Shown here one piece after another: positions 15,247 to 24,281 of a DNA stretch of 41,279 nucleotides. Positions within the stretch are counted from its first letter, which is position 1. Each line of letters begins with the position of its first letter. Below the pieces are notes generated by a model. The model ran no database searches. It was not told the DNA's origin and saw nothing but the letters and a program-made list of their open reading frames with translations. The DNA comes from an uncultured Eggerthellaceae bacterium (GTDB taxonomy: Bacteria; Actinomycetota; Coriobacteriia; Coriobacteriales; Eggerthellaceae): positions 1 to 41,279 of the forward strand of contig CANOIM010000016.1 in the NCBI GenBank assembly GCA_947566075.1. The letters run 5' to 3'. The position numbers were made by a program, and so were the translations under genes.

Positions 15247-15338
15247 CCTTTCGCAACCGCTGCTCCATCCTGCAGCCTCAGCTTTGGAGAGGGATAGACT
15301 CATCCCCAGGACGAAGATCAGCCAAGGAGGTACCCAAG

Positions 15339-15656
15339 ATGACCTATGAGCACCTATACGAGAAGATGATGAAGGAACAGGCCAAGTTCATGCCCCGGAT
15401 CGAACAGCTTCAGGCTGAGGGCAAGCTGCCCGATGACCTTGCAAAGGCGCTTGCAGGGGCGCAGCAATGGGATGCGGAAGCGGATCTCAAACTGGGGAGC
15501 ACCGAAGCCCCGGTGCTAGCACCCAACGTGGATCCCGTGAACGCCTTCTCCAATACCCTGGGCACCTATCAAGGGCTCTTCACCGAACAAGAGCAGTCAG
15601 CTATCCAGCTCTATCAGGAATACGCTGAGGAGATGTTCAACCTGGTAGAGGCCTGA
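15339..15656 (+). CDS. Small soluble protein of unknown function (105 aa)
   Basis: I do not recognise this protein. It has 105 residues, no cysteine, no signal peptide and no membrane segment; it is largely helical by composition, with an acidic C-terminal half (TEQEQSAIQLYQEYAEEMFN). The start MTYEHLYEKMMKEQAKFMPR is preceded by a strong AAGGAGG seven bases before the ATG, so it is very likely translated. It stands alone, divergent from uvrC and convergent with the patatin-like gene. The segment AQQWDAEADLKLGS precedes a Pro/Val-rich stretch (TEAPVLAPNVDP) that may be a linker. Its base composition matches its neighbours. Confidence 0.75.
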   Translation: MTYEHLYEKMMKEQAKFMPRIEQLQAEGKLPDDLAKALAGAQQWDAEADLKLGSTEAPVLAPNVDPVNAFSNTLGTYQGLFTEQEQSAIQLYQEYAEEMFNLVEA

Positions 15657-15672
15657 GGCTCAAGCCAACGAG

Positions 15673-16599
15673 CTATTGAAAGAGCCACTCCCGCCATTCA
15701 CCTGACTCACGCCTCGCTTGCTCCTTGCCGGATGCGAGCGAGGCGTTCAATTGCTCCAGATCAGTGGTGTGGTTGGAGACGTGCATCTCATCAGGGTAGA
15801 ACACGTAGGCCGCCCCTGACCGTTCCAGCTTCTCCAGCTTGTCACAGAGGTCATTGTAACCGCGCCAACGCTCTGCCATGCGCGCTGCCACCAAGGGGGT
15901 GGCTTTGAACGTCCGCTTCATGGCAGCCATGACCACCGGATTGGGCTTCTTCTTGCGATAGCCCCGGGGCTGGGTGCGCACGACGAAGAAGCGATCGAAG
16001 CCATCGTTGATGGCAGGCATCAGACAGAGGCCGCAGTTCTCCGTGAGTCCACCATCCATGTAGATGCGCCCTTCCACCCGGGCCGGTTCCATGAAACCCG
16101 GCAGGGATGAGGATGCGCGCACCTTGAGCATCATATCGGCGCAGCTGGTCATATCCGCTTTGGTCCAGAGGACGCTCTGGCCGGTAAGGGCATCGAAGGC
16201 CTCAAGGTGAGCTTCAGCGGGGTTCGCCTGGAACAGCTCCCAGTCAAAGGTCATGGGGTCAGAGGGGTTATCATAGCGTGCGGCAGCCCCTTCGTAGATC
16301 CAGGGACCGTCGAAGAAGTACTGCCTCTTGAGCAGCCGATGCCAGCCGATATGGTCAGGGTTGTCAACGTAGGTGGTGAACGATGCCTCTGCCCGCGGGA
16401 TGTCCCGGGAAAGGTAGTTCACCGTATTGCTGGCCCCGGCAGACACGCCGTAGACATGGCCGAAGGAGATGCCCTCCTCTATCAGCTTCGCCACGACGGC
16501 AGAGGTATAGCTGGCCCGCATGCCCCCACCTTCGAAGATGAGAGCAACGTCAGGTACGTTCACCGGAGGGATATCCTGAAGGCTTCTTCCGTATTTCAT
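15673..16599 (-). CDS. Patatin-like phospholipase family protein
   Basis: A 308-residue serine hydrolase of the patatin/RssA-YlbK type, which use a Ser-Asp dyad to hydrolyse acyl esters of phospholipids or related lipids. The oxyanion-hole motif is FEGGGMRA (about 22-29), the nucleophile elbow is GVSAGAS (S53), and the catalytic aspartate lies in YMDGGLTEN. There is no signal peptide, so it is probably cytosolic or peripheral. The true substrate is not predictable. It is a single gene on the minus strand, divergent from the DEAD-box helicase. The short spacer upstream contains GTGCT/AGCAC arms at about 16602-16617, possibly part of its promoter. Confidence 0.9.
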   Translation of the reverse strand: MKYGRSLQDIPPVNVPDVALIFEGGGMRASYTSAVVAKLIEEGISFGHVYGVSAGASNTVNYLSRDIPRAEASFTTYVDNPDHIGWHRLLKRQYFFDGPWIYEGAAARYDNPSDPMTFDWELFQANPAEAHLEAFDALTGQSVLWTKADMTSCADMMLKVRASSSLPGFMEPARVEGRIYMDGGLTENCGLCLMPAINDGFDRFFVVRTQPRGYRKKKPNPVVMAAMKRTFKATPLVAARMAERWRGYNDLCDKLEKLERSGAAYVFYPDEMHVSNHTTDLEQLNASLASGKEQARRESGEWREWLFQ

Positions 16600-16668
16600 G
16601 GGTGCTTAGTTTAGCACGCCCAGGGCACCGGTGATGAGGATGCCCAGGCGGAAAAGGGCGCTGTCCTC

Positions 16669-16674
16669 TATAAT
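16669..16674 (+). promoter_or_regulatory. -10 box of the DEAD-box helicase gene
   Basis: A perfect TATAAT lies 36 bases before the helicase ATG. The expected -35 position (about 16646-16651) reads AGGCGG, far from consensus, so either an activator is used or the promoter is weak. Confidence 0.4.
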
Positions 16675-16710
16675 CAAGAGCTTCATCACTTCGTAGGATA
16701 CGGAATATTC

Positions 16711-18129
16711 ATGACGAGATTCACTGACCTAGGACTTCCCAAGCGCGCCTTGTCCGCTGTGGAGAAGCTGGGATTCACCTCCCCCACCCCCGTTCAAGAG
16801 CAGGCCATACCGAAGGTGCTGGCAGGCAAGGATATCATCGCTGCCGCAAGCACGGGCACCGGCAAGACAGCAGCGTTCCTCCTGCCCGTTCTGGGCAAGA
16901 TGGAGAAGCGGGGTACCGGACGTAGGAAGCCGCGGGCGCTGGTCATCACCCCCACCCGTGAACTGGCAGAGCAGATAGCCTACACCAGCACGAGGATAGC
17001 GAAGTGCTGCGGGTTGTTCTCCACTGTGGTCTTCGGCGGTCAGTCCTATTCCCCTCAGATCAAGGACCTCCGTCGCGGCACTGACATGCTGATAGCCACT
17101 CCGGGCAGGCTGACGGACCTGATAGAGCGCGGCGTAGCCGATCTCTCAGGGGTGGAGGTGTTGATCCTGGATGAAGCAGACCGCATGCTGGATATGGGCT
17201 TCCTGCCCGCCATCGAGGATATCGTCAGCCAGGTGCCCGCACAGCGCCAGACGCTCCTCTTCTCCGCCACCATCGATGAATCCATCCAGAAGAACCTCTC
17301 CAGCCTCCTCACAGATCCGGACATCATCCAGATCGCCCAGAAGGGGGAAACAGCGAGGATCGTGGAGCAGTTCGTCATGCCCGTCTCTAACAATAATAAG
17401 GCTGAGGCCCTGAAGTGCCTGCTGGATGAGAAGGGCCATGACCGGGTCATCATCTTCGCCCGTACGCGGAACAGGGCCGAAGATCTGGCCCAGGAGCTCA
17501 ACCGCTCCGGTTTCAAGAGCGAATGCATCCATTCTGACAAGACCCAAGGCCAGCGCAAGAAGGCCCTGGCTAGCTTCCGCCGGGGAGATGCGGGCATCAT
17601 CGTGGCCACGGATGTGCTGGCCCGGGGCATCGATGTCCCTGAGGTTAACTACGTGGTGAACTATGACCTGCCCGATATGGCCGAGGATTACATCCACAGG
17701 ATCGGGCGGACGGGGCGCGCGGGCAACGCAGGCTTCGCCGTCTCCTTCGTGGCTCAGAAGCAGCTGGATCGGCTTGAGGCCATCGAGGCCCTGATCGGCT
17801 GGAGCATCCCCATCATGCGCATAACCTCCTTCGATATCGACATGGGTCAGCTGAGCAAGCCCTCCCGCCGGGATAAGGCGAAGACGCGCGAAGGGGTGTC
17901 TAAGAAGAGCGCTAAGTCTGCAGCCCGGGCCAAGCGATACCGCGACAAGAAGAAGCAGCAGAAGCAGGCTGATTACGACTACACCGGCTATGGGGACCTG
18001 CGTCGGGGAAAGAAGAAGCGCAAGGACCTGCGGCCGGGAGATGAGCCGCCCTCCCAGCAACGCAGAGGCCAAAAGCGAACCGGGCGCCCCAAGGACGCCC
18101 GGAAGAAGACCCGTCAGAAGAAGCGCTGA
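16711..18129 (+). CDS. DEAD-box ATP-dependent RNA helicase
   Basis: An RNA helicase of 472 residues that would unwind short RNA duplexes in ribosome assembly, RNA decay or cold adaptation. The order is the Q motif (FTDLGLPKRALSAVEKLGF, then TPVQEQAIP), motif I ASTGTGKT (46-53), PTRELAEQ, motif II LDEADRMLD, motif III SAT, then the second RecA domain with ARGIDVPEVNYVVNYDLP and HRIGRTGRAG. After about residue 380 comes an 85-residue strongly basic tail rich in Lys, Arg and Gln, probably for RNA binding, as in RhlE-type enzymes. The ribosome site is weak. The stop is only four bases from the convergent gdhA stop. RhlE-like is the closest subgroup by eye. Confidence 0.94.
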   Translation: MTRFTDLGLPKRALSAVEKLGFTSPTPVQEQAIPKVLAGKDIIAAASTGTGKTAAFLLPVLGKMEKRGTGRRKPRALVITPTRELAEQIAYTSTRIAKCCGLFSTVVFGGQSYSPQIKDLRRGTDMLIATPGRLTDLIERGVADLSGVEVLILDEADRMLDMGFLPAIEDIVSQVPAQRQTLLFSATIDESIQKNLSSLLTDPDIIQIAQKGETARIVEQFVMPVSNNNKAEALKCLLDEKGHDRVIIFARTRNRAEDLAQELNRSGFKSECIHSDKTQGQRKKALASFRRGDAGIIVATDVLARGIDVPEVNYVVNYDLPDMAEDYIHRIGRTGRAGNAGFAVSFVAQKQLDRLEAIEALIGWSIPIMRITSFDIDMGQLSKPSRRDKAKTREGVSKKSAKSAARAKRYRDKKKQQKQADYDYTGYGDLRRGKKKRKDLRPGDEPPSQQRRGQKRTGRPKDARKKTRQKKR

Positions 18130-18132
18130 GGA

Positions 18133-19491
18133 TCAGACCACGCCTTCCGCCATCATGGCGTTGGCAACCTTCTCGAAACCAGCGATATTGGCACCCATGA
18201 CATAGTCACCCTCATGGCCATAGCGCTTCGCGGCATCATCGATAGCGTGGAAGATGCTGACCATGATGCCCTTGAGCTTGGCATCCACCTCTTCGAAGGT
18301 CCAGGAGAGGCGTTCGGAGTTCTGGGACATCTCCAGACCGGAAGTGGCCACGCCACCCGCATTGGCGGCCTTGCCGGGGATGAATGCCACGCCGTTGTCC
18401 TGGAGATATTCCGTGGCATCCATGGTAGTGGGCATATTGGCGCCCTCAGCCAGCAGCTTGCAGCCGTTCTTGACCAAGGTCTGGACATCATCCAAGAAGA
18501 CCTCGTTCTGAGTGGCGCAGGGCAGGGCGATATCACAGGGGATGGTCCATACGCCACGGCCTTCGTGGTATTCCACGCCGCTCTTGCGTTGGGCGTATTC
18601 GGATATGCGCCCGCGTTCCACCTCTTTGATCTGCTTGACCAGCTCAACGTCGATGCCCGCAGGGTCATGGATCCACCCAGTGGAATCAGACATGGTCACC
18701 GGCTTGGCCCCCAGCTGGATGGCCTTCTGGGCAGCGTAGATGGCCACGTTGCCTGAGCCGGAGATGCATACCGTCTTACCTTCCAGGGTATCATCCTTGC
18801 TCTTGAGGTATTCCTCAACGATATAGACCAAACCATAGCCCGTAGCCTCGGTGCGAGCCAGGGAGCCGCCGAAGGCGAGGCCCTTGCCCGTCAGAACGCC
18901 TTCGAAGACGTTCTTGATCTTCTTATATTGACCGAACATGAAGCCGATCTCCCGGGCACCAGTGCCGATATCACCCGCCGGGACATCCGTGTCAGCGCCG
19001 ATATGACGCGCCAGCTCGGTCATGAAGGATTGGCAGAAGCGCATGACCTCCATGTCGGATTTGCCCTTCGGATCGAAATCGCAGCCGCCCTTGCCGCCGC
19101 CCATGGGCAGCGTGGTGAGCGAATTCTTGAAGATCTGCTCGAAGCCGAGGAACTTGATGATACCCAGGTTCACAGAAGGATGCAGGCGCAGGCCGCCCTT
19201 GTAGGGCCCGATGGCAGAGTTGAACTGCACACGGAAGGCGCGGTTCACCTGGACGTTGCCGTTGTCATCCACCCAGGGCACCCGGAAGATGATGGCACGT
19301 TCCGGTTCCACCAAGCGCTCCAGGATGCTGGCCTTCTCGTATTCTGGATGGGCGTCGATGACTGGCTCCAAGGACTGCATGACCTCGGTCACTGCCTGGA
19401 TGAACTCAGGCTGCTCCGGGTTCTTCGCCTTCACCTCTTCGATGATCCGCTCTGTGTACTTCAAGCCCTGCTCCTTACCTCGGGCGCTCAT
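18133..19491 (-). CDS. gdhA: Glutamate dehydrogenase, hexameric (probably NADP-specific)
   Basis: Catalyses reductive amination of 2-oxoglutarate by ammonia, or the reverse. The 452-residue length from the ATG at 19491 fits the 450-residue class. Motifs: KGGLRLHPSVN, LPMGGGKGGCDFDPKGKSD with the catalytic lysine, ADTDVPAGDIGTGAREIGF, the cofactor-binding VCISGSGNVAIYAAQKAI and LAEGANMPTT. The frame extends to 19566, but a TATAAT box inside that extension argues that the mRNA starts below it, so 19491 is chosen despite a poor ribosome site. It is convergent with the helicase gene. It could provide ammonia assimilation or amino-acid fermentation; direction and cofactor preference are inferred from the family. 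Confidence 0.95.
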   Translation of the reverse strand: MSARGKEQGLKYTERIIEEVKAKNPEQPEFIQAVTEVMQSLEPVIDAHPEYEKASILERLVEPERAIIFRVPWVDDNGNVQVNRAFRVQFNSAIGPYKGGLRLHPSVNLGIIKFLGFEQIFKNSLTTLPMGGGKGGCDFDPKGKSDMEVMRFCQSFMTELARHIGADTDVPAGDIGTGAREIGFMFGQYKKIKNVFEGVLTGKGLAFGGSLARTEATGYGLVYIVEEYLKSKDDTLEGKTVCISGSGNVAIYAAQKAIQLGAKPVTMSDSTGWIHDPAGIDVELVKQIKEVERGRISEYAQRKSGVEYHEGRGVWTIPCDIALPCATQNEVFLDDVQTLVKNGCKLLAEGANMPTTMDATEYLQDNGVAFIPGKAANAGGVATSGLEMSQNSERLSWTFEEVDAKLKGIMVSIFHAIDDAAKRYGHEGDYVMGANIAGFEKVANAMMAEGVV

Positions 19492-19522
19492 GACGAAGCG
19501 CGCTGTTGGTTTACATAACGCG

Positions 19523-19528
19523 ATTATA
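19523..19528 (-). promoter_or_regulatory. -10 box of gdhA
   Basis: A perfect TATAAT on the minus strand, giving a predicted start near 19516 and a short 5' leader of about 25 bases before the ATG at 19491. No clear -35 is visible at 16-18 bases. It decides the gdhA start in favour of the shorter protein. Confidence 0.45.
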
Positions 19529-19609
19529 GGATCACGGCCTGGAATGGAACGCTGATTTAATGCCATCGAAACAAACCCCGTCAGCCCACGGCGGCCAGCG
19601 GTAGCAGGC

Positions 19610-20524
19610 TCATCCTACAGGTTCGCTCTTCTGGGGCTTTTGAGTGACCAGGAACACCATGATCAGGATGAGCACCAACCCGATGATATCCCATGAGGAG
19701 ACAGGCGCCCCTGTCCAGAGCGCTGCGATGAAGGTGCCTGCCACCGGTTCCGAACAGGCCAAGAGGCTTGCCCGCATGGGACCAGCATCCTTCACTCCTT
19801 GGATGTAGAGGAAGTAGGCGGCGATGGTCCCCACTCCCACCAGCCCTGCGAAGACAAGCCATCCCTCCCCGGAGAGGTGCACGTCGAAGCGCCAGGGCCG
19901 CGTCACCAGGGAAGAGGCGAGGAACCCGAAGAGCATCCCGTAGCCGTTGACCACGCTGGTGCCATAGGCCTTCAGGGGTTGTTCGGGCAGGAGGTTGTAC
20001 AGGGCAGTGACGAACGCTGAGGTGATGCCCCATACCAGGCCCAACAGCGGCATGTTGAGCGTGGTGATATCCCCCTGAGTGGCTATGGCCACGACCCCGG
20101 CAAAGGCCAAGACCACACCCGCAAGCTCACGGAGAGAGGGACGGCGATGGTCTCGGAAGCAGACCCAGAGCATCACGAAGACGACGTTCAGCTGCTCAAG
20201 GGTGAGCGCAGTACCGGCACCGGCATGGTCTATGGCCAAGAGGTAGGAATACTGCATGAGGAATATCCCGAGGATGCCGAACAGGGCGATGCGCAAGAAC
20301 ATGGCCTTGTCTTGGATGGCAGCCTTGAGGCGCTCTCGCTCGGTCAGGGCAGCGAACCCCAGGAAGAACAGGCATCCGATGAGCATGCGCATGGGAGTGA
20401 GCCACTCCGCAGGGATACCGTGATAGTGCATGAGCACTTCTCCGCAATTGCCCGAGAAGCCCCAGGCTATCCCCCCGAGAAGAGCGCAGATGATCCCGCG
20501 GATGAGATGAGGGTAGCAGTCCAT
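19610..20524 (-). CDS. EamA/DMT-family transporter
   Basis: A 304-residue integral membrane protein with about ten hydrophobic segments arranged as two five-helix repeats, the layout of EamA (DUF6) drug/metabolite transporters. The first repeat starts IRGIICALLGGIAWGFSGNC and the second LGLVWGITSAFVTALYNLLP; the last helix is IIGLVLILIMVFLVTQKPQK. Substrates range over amino acids, purines and small metabolites and cannot be assigned here. The ATG has GAGG six bases upstream and lies eight bases after the stop of the preceding 246-residue protein gene, itself just after uvrA, so it may belong to the same transcription unit. Confidence 0.92.
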   Translation of the reverse strand: MDCYPHLIRGIICALLGGIAWGFSGNCGEVLMHYHGIPAEWLTPMRMLIGCLFFLGFAALTERERLKAAIQDKAMFLRIALFGILGIFLMQYSYLLAIDHAGAGTALTLEQLNVVFVMLWVCFRDHRRPSLRELAGVVLAFAGVVAIATQGDITTLNMPLLGLVWGITSAFVTALYNLLPEQPLKAYGTSVVNGYGMLFGFLASSLVTRPWRFDVHLSGEGWLVFAGLVGVGTIAAYFLYIQGVKDAGPMRASLLACSEPVAGTFIAALWTGAPVSSWDIIGLVLILIMVFLVTQKPQKSEPVG

Positions 20525-20532
20525 GGGTGGCC

Positions 20533-21273
20533 TCAGAGGGAATCTACGGATTTAGCGGAGGGTACGTTATTGGAAGAGAGGAGGATCACGCCCACATCCC
20601 CAATCTCAGGCGAGTTCGTCACCACAGTCTGATCCTCAGGGTCATTGGAGATGGAATAGCCGTGGGTGCCGGTGGTGAGGATGACCACATCGATGCCCTC
20701 ATAGGAGGAGATGAGAGCGGGCCGGGGCGCTATGCAAAGGATGCTCACGGCTCCCTTTTCCCTGAGGGCATCCACGATGACGGCCAGCTCATCAGCGGGA
20801 AGGCGCTTATCCAGGGAGAACACCCCTATCTTCTTCCCGTCTACGCTGAAGATCTGAGGAACGGCATAGCGGCTGCCCCCCTGGGAAAGGTCCAAGCTCA
20901 GTACGTCAGCGCCCCGGGTCTCATAGAGCTCTCGGACGTCGGAGACGAAGACGCGCCCCGCATCCAACCCTTCCACCTCTTGGGTCAGGTTCAAGAGCTC
21001 GAACCCGAGCCCCATCTCGCGGTCTGCTTCGGTGATCTTGTCATCTTCATCCGGGGATGCGGCGTCTTCCCGAGCCGCAGGATCCGGCTCTGCAACACCG
21101 CTATAGACGATGACCGTATAATCCTCAAGCTGCCCGACGCTGTCATCCACCGCCGTAGCAGCCACGGACCATCCTCGGCCGGTGTAGAAATAGCTCGTGA
21201 GGATGAAAGCGCCCATCAAGATGAGCACGAAGAAGATGACGAGCGCTGCTCTTTCACGGGTTACGTTGCTCAT
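20533..21273 (-). CDS. Membrane-anchored protein, possible degenerate 5'-nucleotidase-like fold
   Basis: A 246-residue protein with one N-terminal membrane anchor (ALVIFFVLILMGAFILTSYF) and an extracytoplasmic body. An acidic Pro/Ala/Asp linker follows at about 60-80. The second half, PQIFSVDGKKIGVFSLDKRL, AVIVDALREKGAVSILCIAP and YEGIDVVILTTGTHGYSI, follows the order of bacterial 5'-nucleotidase/metallophosphoesterase proteins (GVKVGVIGL, LREKGADVVI, GIDVIIGGHTH), but the His/Asp metal ligands are not visible, so it may be a non-catalytic relative. That fold assignment is inference. The ATG lacks a ribosome site and lies seven bases after a TATAAT, suggesting leaderless translation. It sits 33 bases after uvrA and eight before the EamA gene. 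Confidence 0.7.
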   Translation of the reverse strand: MSNVTRERAALVIFFVLILMGAFILTSYFYTGRGWSVAATAVDDSVGQLEDYTVIVYSGVAEPDPAAREDAASPDEDDKITEADREMGLGFELLNLTQEVEGLDAGRVFVSDVRELYETRGADVLSLDLSQGGSRYAVPQIFSVDGKKIGVFSLDKRLPADELAVIVDALREKGAVSILCIAPRPALISSYEGIDVVILTTGTHGYSISNDPEDQTVVTNSPEIGDVGVILLSSNNVPSAKSVDSL

Positions 21274-21280
21274 GGCGAAG

Positions 21281-21286
21281 ATTATA
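21281..21286 (-). promoter_or_regulatory. -10 box giving a probable leaderless mRNA
   Basis: A perfect TATAAT on the minus strand ends seven bases before the ATG at 21273, which places the expected transcription start on or next to the A of the start codon. There is no Shine-Dalgarno sequence in the gap. Leaderless genes of this geometry are common in actinobacteria. Confidence 0.5.
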
Positions 21287-21306
21287 TACCGCCCGGGGCC
21301 TGCCCA

Positions 21307-24234
21307 TCACCCCATATCAGCGAAGAGCCCCTCCTCGAACGCCTTCGCATCAGCCAGCACGCGCTTCACGAACTGACCCGTGAAGCTGCCCTCCACCTGA
21401 GCCACTTCCTCCGGCGTGCCCGCGGCGATGATGGTGCCTCCATTCGCTCCCCCTTCAGGGCCCAGGTCTATGATGTGGTCTGCGCTCTTGATGACATCCA
21501 GGTTATGCTCGATCACGAGCACGGTGTTCCCCGCATCCACCAGACGCTGCAACACGATGAGCAGCTGACGGACATCCTCGAAGTGCAGCCCCGTCGTGGG
21601 CTCATCTAGGATATAGAACGTCTTCCCCGTGCTGCGCTTCTGGAGCTCTGAGGAGAGCTTCACCCGCTGCGCCTCTCCACCGGAGAGCGTAGTGGCGCTT
21701 TGACCCAAGCGGATGTAGCCCAGCCCCACATCGAAGAGCGTTTGGAGCTTGCGCTTGATGGAGGGGATGTTCTCGAAGAAATGAAGGGCGTCCTCTACCG
21801 TCATATCCAGCACCTGAGCGATGTTCTTACCCCGATAGGTCACCTGGAGCGTTTCCCGGTTATAGCGGGAACCCTGGCACACCTCGCAGGGCACGTAGAT
21901 GTCGGGGAGGAAGTGCATCTCTATCTTGATCTGGCCGTCCCCCTTGCAGGCTTCGCAGCGGCCACCCTTGACGTTGAAGGAGAAGCGACCGGGGGAATAG
22001 CCTCGGGCCTTGGACTCAGCCGTAGAGGAGAAGAGGTTGCGGATATCGTCCCAAAGCCCTATGTAGGTTGCCGGGTTGGAGCGCGGGGTGCGCCCGATGG
22101 GGCTCTGGTCTATGTTGATGACCTTATCCAGCTCATCCAGGCCCGTTATCTTCCGGTAGGGCCCCGTGCGCTTATGGGCATGATTGAGCCGGTTGGCAAG
22201 GGCGGGAGCCAGAGTGTCTGTGATGAGCGAGCTCTTCCCGGAACCGGATACCCCCGTGACCACCGTGAGCGTGCCGATGGGCACCTCTAACGTGACGTTC
22301 TGGAGATTGTTCTCCTTGGCCCCGGTCATCTTGAGCTTGCCGCGACGAGGGTGGCGGCGCGTCTGGGGCACCTTGATGGAGCGCCGACCGGTGAGGTAAT
22401 CCGCCGTCATGGAACCGGTGGTGGCCATGACCTCCTCGGGGGTTCCTGCCGCGGTCACATGGCCGCCATGCTCCCCCGCCCCGGGGCCCATATCCACGAT
22501 GAAGTCAGCGCTGCGGATGGTGTCCTCGTCATGTTCCACCACGATGACGGTATTGCCCAGGTCACGCAGGTGCTCCAAAGTGGCGATGAGCCGTTCGTTA
22601 TCCCGCTGATGCAGGCCGATGGAGGGCTCATCCAAGATGTAGAGCACGCCCATGAGCCCGGCCCCTATCTGGGTGGCCAGGCGGATACGCTGGGCTTCGC
22701 CCCCAGAGAGGGTGGCCGTGGCCCGTTCCAAGGTGAGGTAGTCCAAGCCCACATCCACCAGGAACCGCAGACGTGCCACCACTTCCTTGACGATGGGACC
22801 AGCCACGTATTCATCGGCTCCGGCGAAGGAGAGATCCTCGAAGAAGCGGAGGGAATCCGCCGCGCTCATCTCACAGGCCTCATGGATGGACTTGCCGCCC
22901 ACGGTGACCGCCAGGATCTCTGGCTTCAAGCGCCGCCCTTTGCAGGTCTTGCAGGGAACGATGGAGAAGAATGACTGGAGCTTCTCGCGCTTGGAATCAG
23001 TATCTGCCTCTGAGTACTTGCGGTGGACCGCCTCTATGACGCCCTCCCACTCCAGATACCAATAGGTGTTGCGGCCATCCAAGGTGTGGTAGTCAATGCG
23101 CACCTTGTCAGAGCCCGTGCCCTGGAGCACGGCCTTCTGAGTCTTGGGCTTGAGGTCTTCCCAGGGCGTGGATGGGTCTTCTCCCATGTGGCGCACCACG
23201 GATTCCAAGACCTGCGGATAGTAGTTGCCGCTCTTGAAGGGCAGGATGACGCCCTCTTGGATGGAAAGGGATGGGTCTGCTATGAGGAGGGAGGCATCAA
23301 CCTCTTCCGTGCTGCCGATGCCATAGCAATCAGGGCAAGAGCCGTAGGGGGCATTGAAGGAGAAATCCCGCGGCTCCAGCTCATCCATGGAGAAACCGTG
23401 CTCTGGGCAGGCCAAGGCCAAGGAGAAGACATGCTCCCCTTCGGCAAGGCCGCCCTTCGCACCGGAGGAGGTGCCCCCCTGCACAGCGCGCACATCCTCT
23501 GAATCTCCCATGAGCTGCACCAGCACGCGGCCATCGGCCAGCTTCGTGGCCAGTTCCACAGCCTCAGCGATGCGGCTGGTGGCTGAGCGCTTCAACACCA
23601 CCCTGTCTACCACCACGTCTATGAAGTGCTTGATCTTCTTGTTCAGGGTGAGCGGTTCGTTCTCAAGACGGGTTATCTCGCCGTCGATGCGCACCCGGGT
23701 GAAGCCCTCTTTCTTCAGGTCTTCGAAGAGCTTCGTGAATTCACCCTTCTTCCCTGACACGATGGGCGCCAAGATGATGGCCCGGGCACCCTCCTCCTCA
23801 GCCAGTCCCAGGATCTCATCGGTGACCTGGTCAGTGGTCTGCTTCTTGATGACACGGCCGCACTGAGGGCAATGGGGCACACCCACGCGGGCGTAGAGCA
23901 GGCGCAGGTAGTCATAGATCTCAGTGGTGGTGCCCACGGTAGAACGAGGATTCTTGGAGGTGGTCTTCTGATCTATGGAGACCGCCGGAGAAAGCCCGTC
24001 GATGGAATCCAGGTCAGGCTTGCTCATCTGGCCGAGGAACATGCGCGCATAGCTAGAGAGGCTCTCCACATAGCGCCGCTGGCCTTCGGCATACATGGTG
24101 TCAAAGGCCAGGCTGGATTTACCAGAGCCGGACAGACCGGTGATGACCACCAGCTTATCCCGGGGTATGGTCAGGTCTATATCCTTCAGGTTGTGCTCAC
24201 GGGCACCCTTGATCACGATCTCTGTTTGAGGCAT
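21307..24234 (-). CDS. uvrA: Excinuclease ABC subunit A
   Basis: UvrA is the ABC-type ATPase that finds bulky DNA lesions and loads UvrB in nucleotide-excision repair. The 975-residue length is normal. Two ATP-binding cassettes are visible: Walker A GLSGSGKS (33-40) and GVSGSGKSSL in the second half, with ABC signatures LSGGEAQRIRLA and LSGGEAQRVKLS and Walker B segments LYILDEPSIGL and FYILDEPTTGL. Zinc-binding pairs are seen in CPQCG, CPEHGF...CPDC, CKTCKG and CEACKG...CEVCQG. The promoter upstream carries a LexA box. The ribosome site, GGAAG five bases before ATG, is moderate. The two genes downstream on the same strand are tightly packed and may be co-transcribed. Confidence 0.99.
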   Translation of the reverse strand: MPQTEIVIKGAREHNLKDIDLTIPRDKLVVITGLSGSGKSSLAFDTMYAEGQRRYVESLSSYARMFLGQMSKPDLDSIDGLSPAVSIDQKTTSKNPRSTVGTTTEIYDYLRLLYARVGVPHCPQCGRVIKKQTTDQVTDEILGLAEEEGARAIILAPIVSGKKGEFTKLFEDLKKEGFTRVRIDGEITRLENEPLTLNKKIKHFIDVVVDRVVLKRSATSRIAEAVELATKLADGRVLVQLMGDSEDVRAVQGGTSSGAKGGLAEGEHVFSLALACPEHGFSMDELEPRDFSFNAPYGSCPDCYGIGSTEEVDASLLIADPSLSIQEGVILPFKSGNYYPQVLESVVRHMGEDPSTPWEDLKPKTQKAVLQGTGSDKVRIDYHTLDGRNTYWYLEWEGVIEAVHRKYSEADTDSKREKLQSFFSIVPCKTCKGRRLKPEILAVTVGGKSIHEACEMSAADSLRFFEDLSFAGADEYVAGPIVKEVVARLRFLVDVGLDYLTLERATATLSGGEAQRIRLATQIGAGLMGVLYILDEPSIGLHQRDNERLIATLEHLRDLGNTVIVVEHDEDTIRSADFIVDMGPGAGEHGGHVTAAGTPEEVMATTGSMTADYLTGRRSIKVPQTRRHPRRGKLKMTGAKENNLQNVTLEVPIGTLTVVTGVSGSGKSSLITDTLAPALANRLNHAHKRTGPYRKITGLDELDKVINIDQSPIGRTPRSNPATYIGLWDDIRNLFSSTAESKARGYSPGRFSFNVKGGRCEACKGDGQIKIEMHFLPDIYVPCEVCQGSRYNRETLQVTYRGKNIAQVLDMTVEDALHFFENIPSIKRKLQTLFDVGLGYIRLGQSATTLSGGEAQRVKLSSELQKRSTGKTFYILDEPTTGLHFEDVRQLLIVLQRLVDAGNTVLVIEHNLDVIKSADHIIDLGPEGGANGGTIIAAGTPEEVAQVEGSFTGQFVKRVLADAKAFEEGLFADMG

Positions 24235-24281
24235 CTGCTTCCGATCTCATCTCTTGAACGGCCGGTGTCATAGGTCCGCCC

